Origin: Boswellia sacra
Taxonomy: Eukaryota > Streptophyta > Magnoliopsida > Sapindales > Burseraceae
DNA: 64,000 nucleotides
Assembly: GCA_013180625.2 (NCBI GenBank)
Contig: SNVD02013161.1
Coordinates: forward strand, 1 to 64,000
Reading direction: 5' to 3'
The notes below the pieces were generated by a model, which did no database searches, was not told where the DNA came from, and saw only the letters and a program-made list of their open reading frames with translations. Below are positions 56,541 to 64,000 of the stretch, in pieces. Position numbers and translations under genes: made by a program. Numbering within the stretch: the stretch's first letter is position 1; every line of letters starts with the position of its first letter.

Positions 56541-58296
56541 CCACCATCATCATTATGTTAATTAGGGATTATATGTGTTTTTGATTTCTTTTAGTTTTCT
56601 GAACAAGTTTTGTCTTAAATTTTGTGAAACGGTGGGTCGTGGTGGGTCCTATTTTGATGTTGTTCTTTTGTTTTTAATTGAAAAGTGTATAGTTGTTTCA
56701 AAGGAATGCGAAGATGATTACTGCTGAAGTACTTGAGAGCACGAAAGCTGCATTTGCGAGCAGTGAGATTGAGCATAAACCTGAAAATAAAAAGAAAGTG
56801 AATTCCGCATAAAGCTATTGGGTAGTCTTACGAACCACAACCCACAGTAGTAGAATGAAAAGAAATAAAATATAACCAATTGGAGAACTCTTGAGATGAG
56901 ATTGAGATGCAAAGGAGGTTTTGTGGAGTTGTTTGGAGTTGGGTGGTGTTCAGAACCCGGGTTGATGAGGAATTGAAGAGGAAGATTCTGCTGTGCTTAG
57001 GAGGCTCGCATGCTTGATTCCTTGTTGAGGCTTGGCTGGATCGTAGTGTGTCTACAAACTCTGCATATAAACTGATGTAGCATCATTCATATATTCACAT
57101 ATTATTACTCTTCATTAAATGAATTGATTTTGCATATCCACTACACCAACCACTTTATAACAAATTAATTTGTATGTAAGAGTTTTTATATAAAGTTTGT
57201 AAGAGTAGCATTATTTGTTAAGAAATTAGATGTGATAAAGGAGTTGAAGAAGAAGATTATGCTATTGCTTAGGTTTTGCAGTTTGGTGTGCAAGCACCTT
57301 TAATCTTAAAATTTTGATTGTTTGCCTGAATTTTAATCCTTTGAAGAATAGTTTGAGTTGTGATTAAATTAGATTTGATGAGTTTTGAATTGTCTTAAAA
57401 ATTTTGGAATGATAATTTTCAGATTTGATTGGGAGACATCCTTATGATAAAATCTGTTTTTTAAGTGCTCCTTAACATTATTTTTTTATTTTATTGATAA
57501 ATTAAAAAATAATAAAGAAAGATGTATTTGCTCTTCAATTGTTTCTTAGTTTCCAAGGGAATTGGTAGTTAAGGGTTCAATTAATGAATTTCATAAAAGA
57601 TAGGGTAGAGATTGATAAAATTTTGAAAAGTTGCATCCGAACAATAATTTGCCAAAACAAAACTTAAAGGTAGTGAGTGAGGTTAAAAAATCTTATCACT
57701 TATTATATTAATTTAATATTGATATGATAACCATAAACCATACTATAAATCAAGCTACTTAACGTGAGGTGCAAAACAAAGTTTTGACATTGAAGTCTTT
57801 TCTTTAATCAGAATCAGATGAGAAATAGTGAAGAAAGGAATAAATAAAGAATGTATAAAGCAAAGTAGCCAAATTAAGTGATGAAATTAAAGAATGCATA
57901 AAGCAAAGTAGCCTAATGAAGTGATGAAATTTGGTTATGTTTACATTTAGCACAGTTGGTTGCTCAAGTGGGAAGCAAAGTGAGCGGTACGGTTACGCAA
58001 CTCTTTCCCTGAAGCTACTACGTTTCTTCGCTTTCAATCACTTCATGATACGGGAAAATACTCCACTTCGTTTGGATTTTTAACCAATTAAGTGATTAAC
58101 CAATTAAAGCAGGTAATAATACTTGTTCTTGAATACTCGCATATAGTTTATCTCCATTTTTCAACTATTTTTCTATAAGAGAATAATAAAATTTGACAAA
58201 CGTTTCAGCGCTAGCCACAGCTTCACATTCCTTCACTCACTCTCAGCTCTCTCTTTTCCTCTCTTACCCTTTACAGATAAATTAAGAGGGAGAAGC
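56541..58296. other. intergenic DNA, GAD upstream region
   Basis: Non-coding, with no intact gene. Bases 58200-58296 are probably the GAD 5' leader (CT-rich CTCTCAGCTCTCTCTTTTCC, then AGATAAATTAAGAGGGAGAAGC directly before the ATG). No TATA box is convincing. Confidence 0.5.
57049..57215. mobile_element. probable MITE remnant
   Basis: The right end GTTTGTAAGAGTAGCATTATT matches the right end of the MITE at 34647-34840, and TCTACAAACTCTGCATATAAAC near the left end is its rough inverse. The left terminal bases are missing. Confidence 0.45.
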
Positions 58297-61200
58297 ATGG
58301 TACTCTCTGAAGCCAGAACTGATGATCCTAGAGAGTACTTGCATTCCACTTTTGCTTCCAGATATGTGCGCTCTCCAATTCCCAGGTAATTTTTTTCTCC
58401 ATATATTTTAAGATTACGTTCTTCTATACCATATGTTGTTACTTATTTGATGACTGAGAGAATTATGTTTACTTATAAAGTTTTGTATTGTAAAAGTGTC
58501 CATCGGCTTAGAATTGAGATGAAAGATGTATCTTCCATGAACAGTGTTAAAGAATTTTTTATTAGGAGTTAACTATACAAACAACTTCAACAAACCAACC
58601 ATGCAACCAAAGAAGCAGTAATTAAAAAATAAAATAAAATAATTAATGCATGGAAATTTCTCCATAGAAATGACCCTACAGGAATAGTGTAAAAAATTTA
58701 CAAATAATTGAAAGCAACCAACCAAAGAATAAATAAATAAGTTGAGAGTTGAGAATCATGTAGATCTGCTATTTGATGTTGTCTAAGTTGAGTTAATATA
58801 TCCTTTTTGCATCTACTTGGTGGTAAAATATATATTTTGATTGGTGAATAGTGATGGGGATTAATTTTGGATTTGCTACTTTTAATAGTTTGAAAGTTTT
58901 TGATAAGTTAATATTCATCTTTGTAGAGGATAAAGCTGCCTTGTGCATGATTGTGTTGAATATATGTGAATGGCAACTTTAATTGATTCCGTTGTCCAAT
59001 TGATTGAGTCTAGAATTATTTTACACTTTTATAGGGGGATATATAAGATTTTTTATTCTTTCCCTTTCCATTGATAATAAAAAAGAAGGTATAACGATTT
59101 CATATTAGAAAAGCAGAGATCAGAAAGAGAATTAATATGATTGTTCTGCCGCTTACTTGTTTTGAATCTTTTCTTTGGAGTCTCTTATTTGAAAAGATAA
59201 AAATAGAAGAAAAAGAAAAGGAAAATTTTTATTTTTATTTTCTTTTTCTTTTTCCTTCATTTATGAAGCAATGGTGGGAAATTAATGAAGAGTTCAATAT
59301 GTTGCTGGGACTGTCAAATGGAAGATGGAATACAGGGGAAAATTTACTGGATTCAGAAAGTTGTTGTTTTGTTATAATTTGTTGTTTCTTTGTCCTTGCA
59401 ATTTTCAAGATCCAAATGGGTTGATTCAAGCATGATGCTTGAAGGTCAAAGAAAATAAATATGGTAAAGACAATAAAGGATTTTTTTTTTTTCTCTTAAT
59501 TCTATTCTGGGATGAGGAAATGTGGTGTCTTATGGGGTGGATGTAAATGTAGATTCAAGATGCCAAAGGATTCGATGCCGAAGGAAGCAGCATATCAGAT
59601 CATAAATGATGAACTGATGCTAGACGGAAATCCAAGGTTGAACTTGGCATCTTTTGTTACCACATGGATGGAGCCCGAGTGTGATAAGCTCATCATGGCA
59701 TCAATCAATAAGAACTATGTTGACATGGATGAGTACCCTGTTACCACTGAGCTTCAGGTATCCTCATCTTTGTTAATAGGAAAATAACCTAAATATTGTA
59801 GAATCTCTGTCTATATATATAACAATGGTATCCCTGATTAAATTTTGAACGATATTATGATCCTCAAAGGTTTATTTGTATTGCTTTTCTTAATACTTTT
59901 TGAGATTCCCGCAACATTTCGTAGGAAACAGAGGAAGATATTTTAGCTGCATGATTGTTGGACTTCTCTTTAGCTTTTCAAATGTTTATATTCTGTACTG
60001 GAATGCGTTGAACAATGTAGCAACGGCCTTTCTCTCTTGAAGGTTTTGAGACCTGTGAAATATTGTTAATCAATTGGTTATCCTGCAGAATCGGTGTGTG
60101 AATATGATTGCCAACCTATTTAATGCTCCAGTTAAAGATAATAAGGCTGCAGTTGGTGTTGGTACAATTGGTTCATCAGAGGCAATAATGCTGGCTGGTT
60201 TAGCTTTCAAAAGGAAGTGGCAGCAGAAGAGAAAAGCACAAGGCAAACCCTACGATAAGCCCAACATTGTCACTGGAGCTAATGTGCAGGTATTCTCATT
60301 TGATTTTCTTGTGATAGAATAAGGCTTTTATTTAAGTCATTCTTGTTATCAGTTTACTATATTTGTGCTGAGTGTCTGGCTCTGGTTGAGATTAGAAACA
60401 GAAAATGTACCTTGATTAGATTTTGTAGTGTCTAATTAATTAATGCATAGGATCAGAAGTATCTCCTGGTCAAATATTATATTTATAGATACGATTCCAA
60501 GAAACTTCACACTACGTTTACATCGATGAACAAGTCGTCTTTACCATAGATATGATGCTTATCCTAGATGATATCAATTCAGGTTAAGATATGTTAGACA
60601 TATGATGCCCAATGTTGCATAAACTGTACTCAGGTTTGCTGGGAGAAGTTTGCAAGGTACTTTGAGGTTGAGCTGAAAGAGGTGAAGCTGAGAGAGGGGT
60701 ACTATGTGATGGATCCAGAGAAAGCTGTCGAGATGGTAGATGAGAATACCATCTGCGTTGCAGCCATTCTGGGATCAACTTTGACTGGAGAGTTTGAGGA
60801 TGTGAAGCGCCTTAATGAACTCCTTACCAAAAATAATGAGAAGACTGGTTGGGACACCCCGATTCATGTTGATGCTGCCAGTGGAGGATTTATTGCTCCT
60901 TTTCTTTACCCAGAACTTGAATGGGATTTCCGGTTGCCACTGGTTAAGAGTATTAATGTTAGTGGTCACAAGTATGGCCTCGTTTATGCAGGTGTTGGGT
61001 GGGTTGTGTGGAGAAGCAAGGATGACTTGCCAGAGGATCTCGTATTTCACATTAACTACCTTGGAGCTGATCAGCCCACTTTCACACTCAACTTCTCGAA
61101 AGGTAACAGATAGAAACATTCATATATATGCGTACCTTTTCTCTATGCATTTTTTTCTTTTAATGTTCATGAAGACGTGCATATAATTAAGTAATTGGTT

Positions 61201-63080
61201 TGGTTGTGGAGATGTGATAATATAATGTGTTGAGCTGTGCTTATGGAAGGTATCTTTCTTTTATAATGGTTTTTATAATTTTTTTCTTGTTTTATTTTCT
61301 CTTTTATCGAGTGAGTGCCTAAATTTCCAGAAAATGAGTGGAAACGAGTGGGAAAAATCGGAGTAACTATTTTATTGGCGAAGTGAAAGAATAGCTTCGG
61401 TGATTAGTGACGAGTGACATAAGTACTTTTTGTACCACTGACCTCTCTGAACGATCAACAGGGTTACCATCACAAGTCATCACTTCATAAATTACATGAA
61501 TCCAGTATGTATGGTTATGACTATTGCTTTCAAAAACATTGTTTAAGGCACTTCAGTCTGAGGAATGTGATTAATTTTTAATGAGGGCATATTCAATTTT
61601 CAAGTAAATTCTTCTGCAATAAGCAGTGAAATTGAATCATTTCATTGTATGTAAAACATCTTGTAGTTTTCAGACTTCTGCATCCGTGTTTTCTCTCATC
61701 CAGTTGTCGTCAATTTGTCAGGTTCTAGTCAAATAATTGCTCAATACTATCAGTTAATACGGCTTGGCTTTGAGGTAAATCCTTTTCATTTTGCGTTGAA
61801 TATTATCTTATTCTTCTTCTCTCTCTCTGTGTGCTATGTGACAAAATTTGCAAGGCCTTGTATATCATTTTGATGTCTCTGAAAGGGTTGAAAAGACCAG
61901 TAGTTAGTATTATTCTGATATCTCTGGCATATACAGTTATTATTCTGATAACTCAAAACAAACCTGTCAAGATCCGGTAATTTTCTTTCTGATCTCTCTA
62001 AATCATCAGACCTCATAGCAATTTTTATAACAAATATTTTCCAGATATCTCAAAGAGTCCATGTGCAGTAAGCAATAGTCTGCTGCATAAGGTTGTTATT
62101 TTAAAACTTTTGTATCTTAAAGACTGTTGGAGAACCAGAAAATGGCATAACCTCGTCGGCGTGGAATGCTGCGCTGTCCTCGATTTACTTACTGAGTAGA
62201 GAAAAAAGTTTTCTTTGACGACAGTTTTCCAGTCATGTCAAGATTCGATTCTGCATAAATGGCTTTAGGTTGAAGTACATCTTTAGGTTGAAGGACATCA
62301 TTTAATTGAGGATATTCCATCAAAATTATTAGCAGTCACCAACACACATGTAGTTCAAAACCAAGGCAATATATCCAATAAGTTGTGGCCGTAACACCAA
62401 AATTCCTTCGCATCACAGTTTTATTGTTTGTTTTAGTGATAAAGTCATTATAGTTTATTCACTAGATCACAAACAAATAAACACTGCTCCTCTTAACTGC
62501 AAAATGGACTTGGCTTTTTTCGCCATAAAGCTGCTACTTCTCTCCTTCAAATCATGAGCCTTACTTGTTTTCAAAATGTTTCATGCACAAGGGTTACAAG
62601 AACATTATGGAGAACTGCAAGGAGAATGCCAGAGTGCTTAGAGAAGGACTAGAGAAAACCGGGCGGTTTGACATTGTCTCCAAGGAAATTGGAGTGCCTC
62701 TTGTGGCCTTTGCTTTGAAGGACAGAAGTCAACACACAGTGTTCGAGATATCAGAGAGTCTAAGAAGGTTTGGATGGATAATTCCAGCCTACACGATGCC
62801 TCCCAATGCTGAACACATTGCAGTTCTTCGCGTGGTGGTTAGGGAGGATTTGAGCCGGAGCCTCGCAGAGAGACTAGTCTCAAACATTGAAGAAGTCCTG
62901 AAGGAAATAGACTCACTTCCGAGTCGTGTCGTGACTAAAACTGCTCATGTCACAGCTACAATCAATGAAAGTAACAAGGAGAGCGGGAAGCCTTATCAGA
63001 AGAGTGTTAGAGAGACTCAAGAGGATGTCATCAAGCAGTGGAAGAGGTTTGTGGATGGCAGGAGGGTTGGAGCTTGCTAG
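58297..63080 (+). CDS. GAD: glutamate decarboxylase (PLP-dependent, calmodulin-binding type), six exons
   Basis: Converts L-glutamate to GABA and CO2 in the cytosol, with pyridoxal phosphate. Exons: 58297-58385, 59553-59757, 60089-60289, 60634-61102, 61722-61774, 62592-63080. All have GT/AG borders, phases agree, and the spliced length is 1506 nt (501 residues), normal for plant GADs. The chain opens [10 protein letters not shown] then [10 protein letters not shown]; it has [20 protein letters not shown] and [11 protein letters not shown] in exon 2, [20 protein letters not shown] in exon 3, and HVDAASGGF plus [14 protein letters not shown] (the Lys binds PLP) in exon 4. The C-terminus, [17 protein letters not shown], is Trp-containing and basic, as in calmodulin-binding GADs that are switched on by Ca2+ under stress. 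No stop or frameshift is seen. It is the only intact gene in the window. Which GAD paralogue it is cannot be decided from sequence alone. Confidence 0.97.
58386..59552 (+). other. GAD intron 1
   Basis: 1.17 kb, GTAATT donor and TGTAG acceptor. The longest open frame inside (59137-59424) is not GAD-like. No inserted element was recognised. Confidence 0.8.
61103..62591 (+). other. GAD introns 4 and 5 around a 53-nt mini-exon
   Basis: Intron 4 is 61103-61721 and intron 5 is 61775-62591. The small exon between them encodes [17 protein letters not shown]. Both introns are AT-rich with no inserted gene. Confidence 0.8.
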
Positions 63081-63780
63081 ACTTCCAAAACTTTGGCTTC
63101 TGCCTGTTGGAGATATGTTAAGGCTGTTGTCACTCCTGTTTGCATTCTCTTCTTAATGTCATTGTCATACTTTATAATGCTACTAGCACTCTTGTGCACA
63201 TCTGATGTATAATGCAAGTCTTTTGTTTGAAAATATGGACAATATTATTGTAATAAATAGCTGTGTTGGTAACATGTAATAATATTTCAATCATCTTGAA
63301 CATTAACCGGTAACCTATTAAATTTGTATTGAAATATTAATGTTCCTCTTAAAATAATGTTAAATATTCTGAAATCTCATTTTGATAAAATAAACATAAT
63401 ATGATCCTCATTTTCAACATCTCATCAAACACAAAACATGAAAACTAATTTTTAACTTTAAAAAAGTAAAGATCAATTGAAAAAAATGTGAATTTAAAGT
63501 TTCCTCTTTAAAGTTTATTAAATAATTTGTGGTTGCGCTAGTCTCTCCCAGTCAACTCAGTTACAAAAAAATTTATTAAATAATTTCATCTTTAAAGTTT
63601 AAGAAACATACAAAATTACCTCATAATTATTAATTTTCTTATTTGATTTCAATTTTTAGCATTTGAATTGAAAGATAAAACATACATTTTATCTTTATAT
63701 AAAAGTGAAAAAAATAAAGAAAATTAACATTTCATTAAATCTTTGGAGTAAAATTATTTTATAAAAGCATGAAGGATTAT
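63081..63780. other. GAD 3' UTR and downstream DNA
   Basis: AATAAA at 63252-63257, about 170 bases after the stop, is a likely polyadenylation signal. The remainder is AT-rich with no gene. Confidence 0.6.
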
Positions 63781-63789
63781 TATAGACTT

Positions 63790-64000
63790 GGAACCGGAGC
63801 GGGGCAAAAAAATTTAGGCGGATCAGTACCCGCCCCGTCCTATCTATTTATAAATTTATAGAAATTTTTTTTTTAAAGTAGATCCACCGTATTTAAAAAA
63901 ATTTGTATATATACATGTAGATAAATTTTAATGAAGTAGATCCATTCTATTTAAAAATCTTTTTTTATATACTTTGTCAAATTTCAAGACATTCATATAT
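63790..64000. repeat. start of a GC-rich-ended repeat, cut by the window edge
   Basis: GGAACCGGAGCGGGGC, then GTACCCGCCCCGTCC (63790-63840) stand out from AT-rich surroundings and resemble the CCCGCCCC-type ends of plant DNA elements. A following TAGATCCACCGTATTTAAAAA-like segment is repeated at 63880 and 63935. The other end is outside the window. Confidence 0.35.

Overview
The window is a stretch of nuclear genome from a eudicot plant, probably woody. This rests on the spliced plant-type genes, a TIR-NBS-LRR resistance-gene relic, three Ty1/copia elements, a TRIM, plant hAT and CACTA termini, and AT-rich intergenic DNA. The species cannot be read from the sequence. Only one gene looks intact: a six-exon glutamate decarboxylase (GAD) at 58297-63080. 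Nearly everything else is mobile DNA or gene debris.

Layout. 1-4616: exon-intron fragments of three unrelated genes (OXS3-like, TTC38-like TPR, fimbrin), all on the plus strand, followed by a CACTA right end with subterminal TTGGCGGT repeats. The left end is not in the window, so this may be the right part of a gene-capturing CACTA element. 4650-10133: two members of one hAT family sharing TAGGGGTG termini and CCCGA-rich subterminal repeats. The 1.2-kb element has a perfect 8-bp target duplication and carries a CHUP1-like coiled-coil gene fragment; the 3.9-kb element carries a broken BED/hAT transposase. A third, 315-bp member sits at 29937-30251, also with a perfect 8-bp duplication. 11.2-13.5 kb: a decayed Ty3/gypsy LTR-gag piece, then a GC-rich repeat that abuts a decapitated TIR exon.

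13.5-29.6 kb: a dead TIR-NBS-LRR gene that has collected insertions. Its first intron holds a 641-bp TRIM (minus strand, perfect AGTAA duplication) and a roughly 0.6-kb inverted-repeat element. One copia element (16837-21667, duplication GGCAA) split the P-loop. A second copia (22462-27844, duplication CTAAG) split an LRR-region exon. The rest of the LRR and the post-LRR C-JID-like domain follow. 35283-41692 is a third, unrelated copia element.

41.7-48.2 kb is AT-rich and dominated by a degenerate roughly 21-bp GTCRTAAA repeat, inside a tandemly duplicated unit of about 1.83 kb. This is the least explained structure here. 51.0-55.5 kb (minus) is a broken DUF1985/Ulp1 C48-protease-like gene, and 56.1-56.5 kb (minus) is a DEAD-box RH35-like fragment. 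The window ends with GAD, its 3' flank and the start of another GC-rich repeat.

How the parts relate: the hAT transposase copy is a plausible, now dead, relative of the source that moved the two non-autonomous hAT elements. The copia elements are independent insertions whose LTR divergence gives a relative order (about 4.4%, 2.4% and 2.1% by hand count). Each copia lost a different conserved residue, and many nonsense codons look like G-to-A or C-to-T changes, as expected for silenced, methylated DNA.
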